NCBI GenBank assembly: GCA_020433785.1
Contig: JAGRCC010000019.1
Location: 1 to 11,871 of the forward strand
DNA length: 11,871 bases
Direction: 5' to 3'
Origin: Anaerolineae bacterium
GTDB lineage: Bacteria; Chloroflexota; Anaerolineae; 4572-78; J111
Under the pieces are notes generated by a model. The model made no database searches, had not been told where the DNA came from, and saw only the letters and a program-made list of their open reading frames with translations. A program made the translations under genes and the position numbers. This document shows, one piece after another, positions 1-6,234 of the stretch. The first letter of the stretch is position 1, and every line of letters starts with the position of its first letter.

Positions 1-18
1 AAACCCAATTTACAGACA

Positions 19-52
19 ATAAAAAAGGCCAGGATTGATCAATCTTGGCCTT
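19..52 (-). terminator. Intrinsic terminator of the GAF histidine kinase gene
   Basis: Positions 25-52 form a 28-nt palindrome with one G-T wobble pair; the arms are AAGGCC-type ends around a GATTGATC core. On the minus strand the stem runs into a U-rich tract given by the A-run at 21-26 and the bases just below it. It starts 33 nt past the kinase stop codon at 85-87, which is where an intrinsic terminator of that gene should lie. The remaining bases of the left edge show nothing else. Confidence 0.8.
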
Positions 53-84
53 ACGAGATGGATGAACTTTTATAGGTTCGTCTA

Positions 85-1236
85 TTAGGTCATATCCATC
101 GGGATAACCACCTTCACCGTCGTGCCCGGACCTTTGATGGCGGGACCAATATAGAAGGAGCCGTGCAAATCTTCCTGAACGCTGGCGCGGACAATATCCA
201 AGCCCAGGCCCAGGTCGGTGTTGACATTAAAATTGGCGGGTAACCCCCGGCCGTTATCGATAACCATCAGCCGTAGCTGCTCATAGGTGTGGGTTAAGGT
301 GATTTCGATTTTACCTTCGTCCTGGTCGGCAATGCCGTGTTCCAGAGCGTTTTGCAGCAGTTCATTGGCGACTAAGGCCAGAGTGGTAGCACGCTGTGAG
401 GGGAGGTAGACGCTGTTACCGCGGACCGAAATTTGAATGTCGGCCATGGGACTAACCATATTGGTGGAAATCGTGGTCGAAACGCGCCGGATTAGATCGA
501 GCACATCCACATCATCGACCATCGTTTCCGACAAAATTTCGTGAACCGTGGCAATACTCATCACCCGGTTGATCGACTCGTTGAGGACATCCTCCGGCGA
601 AAGCGTTTTGCCCTGGCCCATCTGCAACCGCAGCAGCATCGCAATGGTTTGTAGGTTGTTTTTGACCCGGTGGTGCATTTCCTGCACTAAGGCCGTTCGC
701 ACCAACTGGGCTTTCTCGATAGCGGTAGCGGTTAAATCGGTAATAAATCGGAACAGTTCGATCTCGTCATCGGTAAAGGCGTGGGGTTTTCGGGTTTGGA
801 CGTTAGCCGCCCCAATGAGTTTATCGTGGCTAACCATCGGCATGGCCATTAGCGAGGGATATTTGCTCTCGCCCGAGCCGAGAATACGATAAAAGCGCGA
901 ATCCTTAAAAGCGTCGGTTACGGCCACGGTCTCACGATGTTCGGCAGCCCAGCCAGTTAGCCCGGCGCCGAAAGGTAGGGCGTAATGGCCAATGCCGGCC
1001 TTGTTCAAGCCGGTCGATGCGGCCAGCACTAATTTATTACTGGCTCTTTCATAGAGATAAATCGAAGCCGAGTCAACATGCATGACCTCGGTAGTCCGCA
1101 GGGTAATAAGGTTCAGCGTCTCGTGCAAATCCCGCGCTTCGGCAATAGCCTGGCTGATTTCACGGACGGCCGCCAGTTGGGCATTCTTTTGGTCGAGAAT
1201 AACCATTAACTGCTCGGTATTTCTATCATTTGGCAT
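85..1236 (-). CDS. GAF-domain sensor histidine kinase, HisKA_2 (HWE-like) class
   Basis: This is a predicted soluble sensor kinase of 383 aa with no membrane segment or signal peptide. Residues 8-40 look like a coiled coil, and residues about 35-180 form a GAF domain that would bind a small ligand or chromophore (not identifiable here). Residues 186-196 carry the EMHHRVKNNLQ motif typical of HisKA_2 dimerisation/phosphoacceptor domains, with H188 or H189 as the phosphorylated residue. The C-terminal ATPase domain shows the N box (NELLQNALEH, N296), a G1 box (D327-N-G-R-G) and a GLGL G2 motif at 343-346. The start is supported by GGAG at 1243-1246, 6 nt upstream of the ATG. It lies 57 nt downstream of the polyketide synthase gene on the same strand and may be co-transcribed with it. 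No response regulator is adjacent, so its partner is unknown. Confidence 0.9.
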   Translation of the reverse strand: MPNDRNTEQLMVILDQKNAQLAAVREISQAIAEARDLHETLNLITLRTTEVMHVDSASIYLYERASNKLVLAASTGLNKAGIGHYALPFGAGLTGWAAEHRETVAVTDAFKDSRFYRILGSGESKYPSLMAMPMVSHDKLIGAANVQTRKPHAFTDDEIELFRFITDLTATAIEKAQLVRTALVQEMHHRVKNNLQTIAMLLRLQMGQGKTLSPEDVLNESINRVMSIATVHEILSETMVDDVDVLDLIRRVSTTISTNMVSPMADIQISVRGNSVYLPSQRATTLALVANELLQNALEHGIADQDEGKIEITLTHTYEQLRLMVIDNGRGLPANFNVNTDLGLGLDIVRASVQEDLHGSFYIGPAIKGPGTTVKVVIPMDMT

Positions 1237-1256
1237 TGTTTACTCCGATTTATTTA

Positions 1257-1318
1257 GTAGGACGTAGGACGTGGAACGTCATCATTCCACGTCCTACGTC
1301 CTACGTTTCACGTTCCAC
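1257..1318. repeat. Inverted heptamer repeat array forming a perfect 20-bp hairpin
   Basis: Positions 1257-1276 are the exact reverse complement of 1285-1304, with an 8-nt loop at 1277-1284. The arms consist of 7-nt units: GTAGGAC twice and GTGGAAC on the left, and GTCCTAC twice, GTTTCAC and GTTCCAC on the right (1291-1318). The right arm runs into the 3' end of the polyketide synthase gene and supplies its stop codon. There is no clear U-tract on the minus strand, so it is not a standard terminator. It may be a REP-like palindrome that shapes or protects the mRNA between the two leftward genes. Confidence 0.85.
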
Positions 1319-2355
1319 TGCACCAAACACAACTCTACGGTTAACCCCGGTCCAAAGGTCAACAGCAGGGCGAAATCGCCAGGTTGGGGCCGGCCCTGCC
1401 GGATAATATCGTCGAGCACAAAAAAGATAGTGGCCGATGACATATTGCCGTATTGGCGCAGGATACGACGAGGGTATTGCAGCATTTCATCGGACAGCCC
1501 CAACGCTTCACCCAGGTAGTCGATAATTTTAGCCCCACCGGGATGAAGTCCCCAAAATTTAATATCCGGCCGGGACAGGCCATTTTGAGCCAGAAATGTA
1601 TCGACCTGCTCCGGCACAATGTTACGCAGGATCTTGGGTACGCGGGTCGAGAGATGAATCTGGTAGCCCAGATCAGAAATATGAAAGCCCATGAGATCTT
1701 GAAAGGTATAATCACTGAAGGTCATGGTGTTGATGATACCAGGCCCCTGGTTGGCCCCGGCCGGACCAAGAACCACTGCCGCCAATCCATCACCAAAGAT
1801 GGCATCGGCCACCATATTTTCCAAAGTGCTGCCGTGTTGAAAATGGAGCGTGCCGAACTCAACCGCCAGCAGCAGGACATGGTTGTTGGGCCGGGCGATC
1901 AATTCTAGCAGTGCCCGGTCCAGGCCGGTTAGGCCGGCATGACACCCCATCCCGACCAACGCGCTGCGGCGCAGGTTAGGCCGCATTTCCAGATCACGGG
2001 CCAGGATGACATCTAGCCCTGGGGTATCGAACCCGGTGCAGGAGATAACGATAAAATGATCGATGTCCGACGGGGTGAGGTTGGCTTGCGACAGCGCCTG
2101 GTCGATCAGGCGCACACTCAGGCGGCGAGCCGTGGCCATATAGAGATCATTACGGGCCAACGTGCCGGGCTGATCGGCCAGAAAATCAACTGTTGGCAGA
2201 ACGCTGTAACGGGTCTCAATTTGGGCCGCGCTAAAGATGGCCCTGGCTCGCCGGCTGTTGATATAAGGTTCTAACCACCGATCGTGTAGGTCCATCTGAT
2301 CGTGCCGGTGAGCGGGTACGCCGGTGGCAACACTGAGGATAGCGGGATTGGTCAT
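1294..2355 (-). CDS. Type III polyketide synthase (chalcone/stilbene synthase-like)
   Basis: This is a 353-aa type III polyketide synthase, a soluble homodimeric thiolase-fold enzyme that condenses a starter acyl-CoA with malonyl-CoA units. The catalytic triad is visible: Cys138 in GMGCHAG, His271 in GLHPGG and Asn304 in YGNMSSATIFF. The C-terminal family signature appears as TFGPGLT at 333-339. The length is slightly below the usual 350-390 aa. The start is supported by AAGGA at 2367-2371, 11 nt upstream. The substrate cannot be read from the sequence; bacterial relatives make alkylpyrones, alkylresorcinols or tetrahydroxynaphthalene. No methyltransferase or oxygenase partner gene is present. 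Oddity: after LVQW the last codons (NVKRRT) are encoded by the heptamer repeat, so the C-terminus appears to have been replaced by repeat sequence. Confidence 0.93.
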   Translation of the reverse strand: MTNPAILSVATGVPAHRHDQMDLHDRWLEPYINSRRARAIFSAAQIETRYSVLPTVDFLADQPGTLARNDLYMATARRLSVRLIDQALSQANLTPSDIDHFIVISCTGFDTPGLDVILARDLEMRPNLRRSALVGMGCHAGLTGLDRALLELIARPNNHVLLLAVEFGTLHFQHGSTLENMVADAIFGDGLAAVVLGPAGANQGPGIINTMTFSDYTFQDLMGFHISDLGYQIHLSTRVPKILRNIVPEQVDTFLAQNGLSRPDIKFWGLHPGGAKIIDYLGEALGLSDEMLQYPRRILRQYGNMSSATIFFVLDDIIRQGRPQPGDFALLLTFGPGLTVELCLVQWNVKRRT

Positions 2356-2388
2356 AGGTCAACGTGTCCTTGATCGAGTTATGGCCTG

Positions 2389-2416
2389 ATTGTACTCTAA
2401 TAAAGCCGGATTTCAA
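2389..2416 (-). promoter_or_regulatory. Sigma70-like promoter of the polyketide synthase gene
   Basis: Read on the minus strand, a -35 hexamer TTGAAA (2411-2416) is followed after 16 bp by a -10 hexamer TACAAT (2389-2394). Each matches consensus at 5 of 6 positions. Transcription would start near 2382, giving a leader of about 26 nt that includes the AAGGA ribosome binding site. Confidence 0.55.
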
Positions 2417-2449
2417 AGGAAAGACTACCGCTGAATAAGCGCGGCTGTT

Positions 2450-2478
2450 TTGTTAAATCCAGCGCCCCCTATTACAAT
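2450..2478 (+). promoter_or_regulatory. Candidate promoter of the LysM/Gmad2 gene
   Basis: TTGTTA at 2450-2455 and TACAAT at 2473-2478 are separated by an ideal 17 bp. Transcription from about 2485 would make a leader of about 240 nt that contains both 9-bp repeat arrays before the start codon at 2727. It is back-to-back with the leftward synthase promoter. Confidence 0.45.
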
Positions 2479-2500
2479 CAAACTGCGCAAAAGTGAATTA

Positions 2501-2572
2501 GAGTTCGGTGAGTTCATTGAGTTCTTGGAGTTCTTAGAGTTCGTGGGGTACATTGAGTTCTTGGAGTTGAGG
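2501..2572 (+). repeat. 9-bp tandem repeat array, GAGTTCnnn units
   Basis: There are eight consecutive 9-nt units. The first five start GAGTTC (2501, 2510, 2519, 2528, 2537). They are followed by a degenerate GGGTACATT at 2546, GAGTTCTTG at 2555 and GAGTTGAGG at 2564. The array faces the array at 2642-2713, whose units read GAGTTT on the other strand. Between them a 7-bp hairpin, AATGGTT/AACCATT (2582-2601), could cap a long imperfect stem. Confidence 0.85.
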
Positions 2573-2641
2573 CATTGGGAGAATGGTTTTTATCAACCAT
2601 TACTACCTAATACTACCAACACATTACTCCAAGAATGCTAC

Positions 2642-2713
2642 AAACTCCATAAACGCGACAAGTTCCATAAACTCTATAAACTCCTTAAACTCTATAAACT
2701 CCATAAACCATAT
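2642..2713 (-). repeat. Opposed 9-bp tandem repeat array, AAACTCnnn units
   Basis: There are seven 9-nt units from 2642 to 2704 (AAACTCCAT, a degenerate AAACGCGAC, AAGTTCCAT, AAACTCTAT, AAACTCCTT, AAACTCTAT, AAACTCCAT), followed by a partial unit up to 2713. Most carry the reverse complement of the GAGTT core of the left array. The array ends just before the ribosome binding site (2715-2722) of the LysM/Gmad2 gene, so folding of the leader could influence its translation. Confidence 0.85.
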
Positions 2714-2726
2714 TAAGGAAGGAAGA

Positions 2727-4097
2727 ATGCCTAAGAGACTTTCATTATTGCTGCTTGTTTTGTTCTTGGTACTGCCTTCGGCGCCTGTAATGGCCGCTCC
2801 GGCCCGGCAAGTTCCTGACGGTGAAGCCTACACCGTTCAAGGGGGCGATTGGTTGAGCAAGATTGCCGAAAAATATTACAGCGATGCCCAGCAGTATCCC
2901 GGTATTATTGAAGCCACTAACGCCAAAGCTGCTCAAGACCCTTCTTTTGTCACTATTAATGACCCCAATCTAATCGAAGTCGGTCAGAAGTTGTGGATTC
3001 CCCGCCAATACGACGAGGATGCGCTGGTTATCAACAACATTGCGTTTCAACCGGTGGATATAGCCAAACTAGGGCTTCGAACGGTGGTGCCAGCCGATTG
3101 GCCGAAGACCGAAGCCGCCGATCCGCTGCTGCAAAATACGTGGAGCGCCGGACTGTTCAGCTTGGTCAGCTTTGCCGCTACGCCTGGCAATGATACGCAT
3201 GTGGGGCTGGCGCGACTGCTGCGGGTGCCGCCGGAGAGTCTGGCTAATGAGGCCGCCGGCGGCCAGTTGATTGAAGAGCAGTTTGGCGACCGAACCTGGG
3301 CGATCTATGGCCGGGAAGAAGGCGGGACCACCTCAGTGGCGGCGGCGGCGGTTGCCGACAAAGTCATTTACCAGGTTAGCCTGTTTGCCGAAACCTCGCA
3401 GGCCAGAACCATTCTGACCACCATTTTGGATAACTTCGAACTGACTGACCCTACCGTCAACCAACAAACCATTACAATCGATGCACCGGTAGCCGGAACC
3501 ACGTTAACTAACCCCTTTGAACTGCGCGGCTCAACCAGCCAGTACCCGTTCCAGGGGCAGTTGGTTTATCGGGTGCTGGATGAGCAAGGGAGTCAAGTGG
3601 GCCGGGGCCCGTTCGCCGTGGTGGGACAATTGGGCAGTTCCTCAACGTTTGCCGTGGCCGCCACTTATCTGGTCTCCACCGATGGGCCGGGGACGATTGA
3701 AATTGCTGAAGTCAGCGCCGCCGACGGCACGATTATCGCTATCGACAGTGTCGGAGTTAATTTGCTGCAAGATCCGCCCGGCTACACGATTATTATCGAC
3801 GACCCGCTGCCGTTTACCAGTGTCAGCAGCCCGGTTGAGATACGCGGCAAAATTAACGATAGACCCTTTGAAGGCCGCCTTAATTATCGCATTGTCGATG
3901 CCGCCGGTGAGGAGTTAAGTGCCGGTATTATTGAATCGCGGGGACAGGTAGGGCAAGTCAACATTTATGACGATTTCGCCGAGTTTGAAGTCACCCGGGA
4001 TGGGCCAGGCCGGATAGAGCTATACGATATTCGTCCGGCCGATGGCGCTGTATTCACTATTGCCAGCGTCAATGTGTGGTTGACGACGCCCAGATAA
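2727..4097 (+). CDS. Secreted LysM protein with two Gmad2-like domains
   Basis: This is a predicted exported protein of 456 aa. Residues 1-24 form a signal peptide (Lys-Arg, a leucine-rich core, then cleavage near VMA-AP). Residues about 34-92 are a long-form LysM domain (YTVQGGDWLSKIAEKYY ... DPNLIEVGQKLWIP) expected to bind peptidoglycan or another GlcNAc-type glycan. Residues about 105-240 form an alpha/beta region that I do not recognise. Residues about 248-347 and 353-452 are two tandem Gmad2-like immunoglobulin-fold domains, each starting I-x-I-D-x-P and containing an F-x-G-x-L-x-Y-R segment. Its role is probably structural or adhesive at the cell surface. The start at 2727 is chosen because AAGGAAGG (2715-2722) precedes it and a signal peptide begins there. 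The reading frame stays open upstream to 2583, but only through the 9-bp repeats. Confidence 0.88.
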   Translation: MPKRLSLLLLVLFLVLPSAPVMAAPARQVPDGEAYTVQGGDWLSKIAEKYYSDAQQYPGIIEATNAKAAQDPSFVTINDPNLIEVGQKLWIPRQYDEDALVINNIAFQPVDIAKLGLRTVVPADWPKTEAADPLLQNTWSAGLFSLVSFAATPGNDTHVGLARLLRVPPESLANEAAGGQLIEEQFGDRTWAIYGREEGGTTSVAAAAVADKVIYQVSLFAETSQARTILTTILDNFELTDPTVNQQTITIDAPVAGTTLTNPFELRGSTSQYPFQGQLVYRVLDEQGSQVGRGPFAVVGQLGSSSTFAVAATYLVSTDGPGTIEIAEVSAADGTIIAIDSVGVNLLQDPPGYTIIIDDPLPFTSVSSPVEIRGKINDRPFEGRLNYRIVDAAGEELSAGIIESRGQVGQVNIYDDFAEFEVTRDGPGRIELYDIRPADGAVFTIASVNVWLTTPR

Positions 4098-4110
4098 CTT
4101 TAACCTGCCC

Positions 4111-4137
4111 GTAACAGATTGAGGCTTCAATCGTTAC
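4111..4137 (+). terminator. Hairpin downstream of the LysM/Gmad2 gene, possible weak terminator
   Basis: Arms GTAAC plus GATTGA (4111-4122, with A4116 bulged) pair with TCAATC plus GTTAC (4127-4137) around a 4-nt GGCT loop. It begins 13 nt after the stop codon. There is no U-tract after it, so intrinsic termination is doubtful; it may instead stabilise the 3' end. Confidence 0.35.
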
Positions 4138-4214
4138 AATACAGAAGAGGGTGATGATTTAAGACGAATAATTCATCAAGGGAGGAATTATCTTTTTAAA
4201 TGCCTTAACAATGA

Positions 4215-4244
4215 TTGGTGCAAAGAAAAGTTTTTTGCTATAAT
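4215..4244 (+). promoter_or_regulatory. Extended -10 promoter of the fasciclin/LysM gene
   Basis: A perfect TATAAT at 4239-4244 is preceded by TGC, giving an extended -10 element. A TTGGTG hexamer lies at 4215-4220 with an 18-bp spacer. The predicted start near 4251 leaves a leader of about 65 nt before the fasciclin gene. The rest of the 4138-4313 gap shows no other convincing element. Confidence 0.65.
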
Positions 4245-4313
4245 ACGCAGTTGATTTTGGCTATTTTTCAATAGACTGAAGTCAATTAGCTCATATTTTA
4301 CCAAGAGGAGTGA

Positions 4314-5759
4314 ATGGAAGTGAATAAGATGCACAAAAGTATTTTGAAGACCATTTATGTTGGACTGATAGTGGCCCTGCTGGCTTCGGCAGCTACTATC
4401 GCGTTTGCCGCCCCAGCCTACCAAGATGAAGCCACGAACACCGTAGTTGACGTTCTGACCGAGGACGGCCGTTTTAGCACATTAATCACCGCTCTTGACG
4501 CGGCCGGGCTGGTCGAAACGTTACAAGGCGAAGGGCCGTTTACTGTGTTCGCCCCCACTGATGATGCCTTTGCCAGTCTGCCGGCAGGCGCGCTCGATGA
4601 TCTGCTAGCCGATCCAACCATGTTAAACAATGTGCTACTAATGCACGTAGTCGACGGTGAGGTGATGGCGGCTGATGTGGCGGCGATGGATCAAGCCCAG
4701 ACGTTGAGCGGCGCATTCTTAGATATAACCGTTGACGGCGACACCGTCATGGTTGACGATGCAACCGTAACCGAAGCTGATATGGCCGCCGATAATGGCG
4801 TTATTCACGTCATCGACACGGTCTTAATGCCATCGGAAGAAGCGATGATGGCCGAAGGAACCATGGAACCCACCGCCGAAGGAACCATGGAAGGTACAGT
4901 GGAAGGGACGATGGAAGCGACCATGGCCATGACCGGGACGGTTGAACCGGAAGGGACAGCCGAAGCGATGGCCGAAGATGCGGCTATGAGCGCGGCCAGC
5001 GGAACTTGTAGTGAAGATTATGTCGTTCAGGCCGATGATACGTTAGGCACTATCGCCGACAAATTCTTTGGCAACACCGGCGCGTATACGGCTATCGTTG
5101 AAGCCACCAATGCGGCGGCTCAAAGCGGCAACTACCAGCCGGTCGATGACCCCAACCTGATCTTTGTTGGCCAAACACTGTGTATCCCGGAAAACGCCGA
5201 GGCCGAAGCCTTGATGTCGGGTGGTGCAGTGACCGCCCCAACAGCAGAAGGGGAAGCGATGGCGACCGAAGAAGCCATGATGGAAGAAATGTCTATGTAT
5301 GACATTCCCGAAGGCAAAGCCCTGGTCAATTTTGAAAACTTCGCCAGCGTCGACCTCATCCTTGACCTGACCGGCCCCACCCGCTTATCGACGAGTGTCG
5401 CTCCGGGCGCTACCCAAGAACTTTTTGTTGAACCAGGTGATTACACCTTCAACGGCCACCAACCCGGTGGCGCTTATGTCGTCAACTCCGGCGAGTTTTC
5501 TCTAGCAGTAGGTGAAGGCATCACCCTCTCCTGCTCCGACAGCCCGGCCTGTTTTATTATCCCGATAGAAGAGATGATGGCCCCGGCGACAATGGAAGCT
5601 GAGATGACCGTCGAAACGACGATTGAAGCGACGATTGAAGCGACGGTCGAACTGACGGGGACGGTCGAACCGACGGTCGAGTCGACAGTCGAAGCGACAG
5701 TTGAAGCGACCACGGAAGCCACAGTCGAACCGACGATCGAGGCCACCACAGAACCATAG
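4314..5759 (+). CDS. Secreted fasciclin (FAS1)-LysM protein with acidic repetitive tail
   Basis: This is a predicted exported surface protein of up to 481 aa. An N-terminal signal peptide ends near IAFA-AP (residue 32). Residues about 41-173 are a FAS1/fasciclin domain, with the H1 motif FTVFAPTDDAF at 76-86 and the H2-like NGVIHVIDTVLMP at 161-173. FAS1 domains mediate adhesion. Residues 174-230 are a Met/Glu/Thr/Ala-rich linker. Residues about 234-292 are a LysM domain of the same long form as the 2727 gene, but bracketed by Cys232 and Cys290, which may form a disulfide. Residues about 335-418 look like a small beta domain with Cys407 and Cys413. Residues 426-481 are a T-[VI]-E-[AP] tail. 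The start is ambiguous: ATG 4314 is only 3 nt from AGGAG (4306-4310), GTG 4320 is at an ideal 9 nt, and ATG 4329 has GGAAG 8 nt upstream. Confidence 0.9.
   Translation: MEVNKMHKSILKTIYVGLIVALLASAATIAFAAPAYQDEATNTVVDVLTEDGRFSTLITALDAAGLVETLQGEGPFTVFAPTDDAFASLPAGALDDLLADPTMLNNVLLMHVVDGEVMAADVAAMDQAQTLSGAFLDITVDGDTVMVDDATVTEADMAADNGVIHVIDTVLMPSEEAMMAEGTMEPTAEGTMEGTVEGTMEATMAMTGTVEPEGTAEAMAEDAAMSAASGTCSEDYVVQADDTLGTIADKFFGNTGAYTAIVEATNAAAQSGNYQPVDDPNLIFVGQTLCIPENAEAEALMSGGAVTAPTAEGEAMATEEAMMEEMSMYDIPEGKALVNFENFASVDLILDLTGPTRLSTSVAPGATQELFVEPGDYTFNGHQPGGAYVVNSGEFSLAVGEGITLSCSDSPACFIIPIEEMMAPATMEAEMTVETTIEATIEATVELTGTVEPTVESTVEATVEATTEATVEPTIEATTEP
5589..5756 (+). repeat. 12-nt-period low-complexity coding repeat (T-V/I-E-A/P tail)
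   Basis: The 3' end of the fasciclin gene consists of imperfect 12-nt units of the type ACG-GTC-GAA-CCG or ACG-ATT-GAA-GCG, encoding 4-residue T-[VI]-E-[AP] repeats to the last codon. A related, looser repeat (GGAACCATGGAA type) lies in the linker from about 4857 to 4960. Such tracts can change length by slippage in 4-residue steps without breaking the frame. The protein product is a flexible, acidic, probably O-glycosylated or wall-spanning stalk; that last point is inference. Confidence 0.8.
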
Positions 5760-5823
5760 AAATGATCTTTAAGTAATATAAGGGTATCGCCAATTTATCG
5801 GGCATATCCTGTTTATGAAGTTT

Positions 5824-5860
5824 CAAAGACCGGTCAGAAATTGACCGGTCTTTGTCATAT
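5824..5860 (+). terminator. Strong intrinsic terminator after the fasciclin gene
   Basis: A perfect 13-bp stem (5824-5836 with 5842-5854) encloses a 5-nt GAAAT loop. The stem ends in CTTTG and is followed by a moderately U-rich tail. It lies 64 nt after the fasciclin stop codon. Its base also carries AAA on the left side, so it could work weakly in the other direction too. Confidence 0.75.
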
Positions 5861-5890
5861 TAATACCCGATGCGTGCCATAATCGTGCCA

Positions 5891-5918
5891 TTACGATCCA
5901 TTGATCCTCCTTTATAAT
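5891..5918 (+). promoter_or_regulatory. Candidate promoter of the 61-aa membrane protein gene
   Basis: A perfect TATAAT lies at 5913-5918. The only -35 candidate is a poor TTACGA at 5891-5896 with a 16-bp spacer. A start near 5925 would give a leader of about 29 nt that includes the GGGGAGG ribosome binding site. Confidence 0.4.
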
Positions 5919-5953
5919 GAAGGCAAGTAGTGAATTAACCTGGGGAGGACATC

Positions 5954-6139
5954 ATGGAAAAGTCTAAAGTCAATCTTAAAGATGGTTCGGGCAACACGTA
6001 TGAACTTCTCTTGGTTGAAAAACCGCCTAAACCCAAAAACCCATCCGGGTGTATATCGCTGATGATTTTATTTGTCCTGGTGCTGACGATGTGCTGGGTT
6101 TATTCCTTACTACCCGGTACGGTCGCCTTAGCCTGGTAG
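5954..6139 (+). CDS. Small single-span membrane protein, unknown function
   Basis: I do not recognise this 61-aa product. The first 32 residues are polar and basic, with a Pro/Lys stretch (KPPKPKNPSG). Residues about 33-55 form one hydrophobic transmembrane helix (ISLMILFVLVLTMCWVYSLL). The tail is very short and ends in a tryptophan. Reality as a gene is supported by GGGGAGG at 5942-5948, 5 nt before the ATG, and by a TATAAT box upstream. It sits alone between the fasciclin terminator and avtA. Just downstream (6157-6219), in another frame, is a short stretch that would encode a second very hydrophobic segment but has no start codon, so the gene may be the remnant of a two-helix protein. Confidence 0.65.
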   Translation: MEKSKVNLKDGSGNTYELLLVEKPPKPKNPSGCISLMILFVLVLTMCWVYSLLPGTVALAW

Positions 6140-6172
6140 GCTACGATAGCGCTTAAATCATTCTCATCATAT

Positions 6173-6201
6173 TTGCGATTGTATTTGCCCTGACCTATAG
6201 T
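6173..6201 (+). promoter_or_regulatory. Candidate promoter of avtA
   Basis: TTGCGA (6173-6178) and TATAGT (6196-6201) are separated by 17 bp. They match consensus at 4 and 5 of 6 positions. Transcription would start near 6208, inside the loop of the hairpin at 6194-6234, so this transcript would lack the left arm of that hairpin. Confidence 0.5.
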
Positions 6202-6234
6202 CTCCTTACGATTTTTTTGTAGGGAGGCTATAGG
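6194..6234 (+). promoter_or_regulatory. Hairpin that hides the avtA ribosome binding site
   Basis: Positions 6194-6205 pair with 6223-6234 over 12 bp with one G-U wobble (T6201-G6227); the loop is 17 nt and includes seven consecutive T. The avtA Shine-Dalgarno GGGAGG (6222-6227) and the first base of its GTG start lie in or at the stem. Only RNA begun upstream of about 6194 can form it. The same inverted repeat overlaps the -10 of the avtA promoter, so a DNA operator is the alternative reading. Confidence 0.5.

Noticed and set aside
1257..1304. Intrinsic terminator between the synthase and kinase genes
   Set aside because: The stem is perfect but very long, built of heptamer repeats, and followed on the minus strand by CTACTAAATAAATC rather than a U-tract.
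2501..2713. CRISPR array
   Set aside because: The units are 9 nt with no unique spacers, and no cas genes are present.
2450..2716. 88-aa ORF spanning both 9-bp arrays, with acidic EF[IL] and basic KL[HY] repeats
   Set aside because: The pattern follows directly from a repeat period divisible by three. There is no ribosome binding site at the start, and it overlaps the leader and promoter of the next gene.
2583..2726. Upstream extension of the LysM/Gmad2 protein (in-frame ATG at 2583)
   Set aside because: The added 48 residues are translated 9-bp repeats (SIN units) and would place the signal peptide internally. ATG 2727 has a clear ribosome binding site and starts a typical signal peptide.
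4181..4244. GGGAGG-like site followed by very short ORFs (2 and 9 codons) ahead of the fasciclin promoter
   Set aside because: They lie upstream of the predicted transcription start near 4251, so they would not be in the fasciclin leader, and no family or structure supports a leader peptide.
5474..5749. Minus-strand ORF with V-A-S-I/T repeats
   Set aside because: It is only the complement of the 12-nt T-x-E repeats of the fasciclin gene tail.
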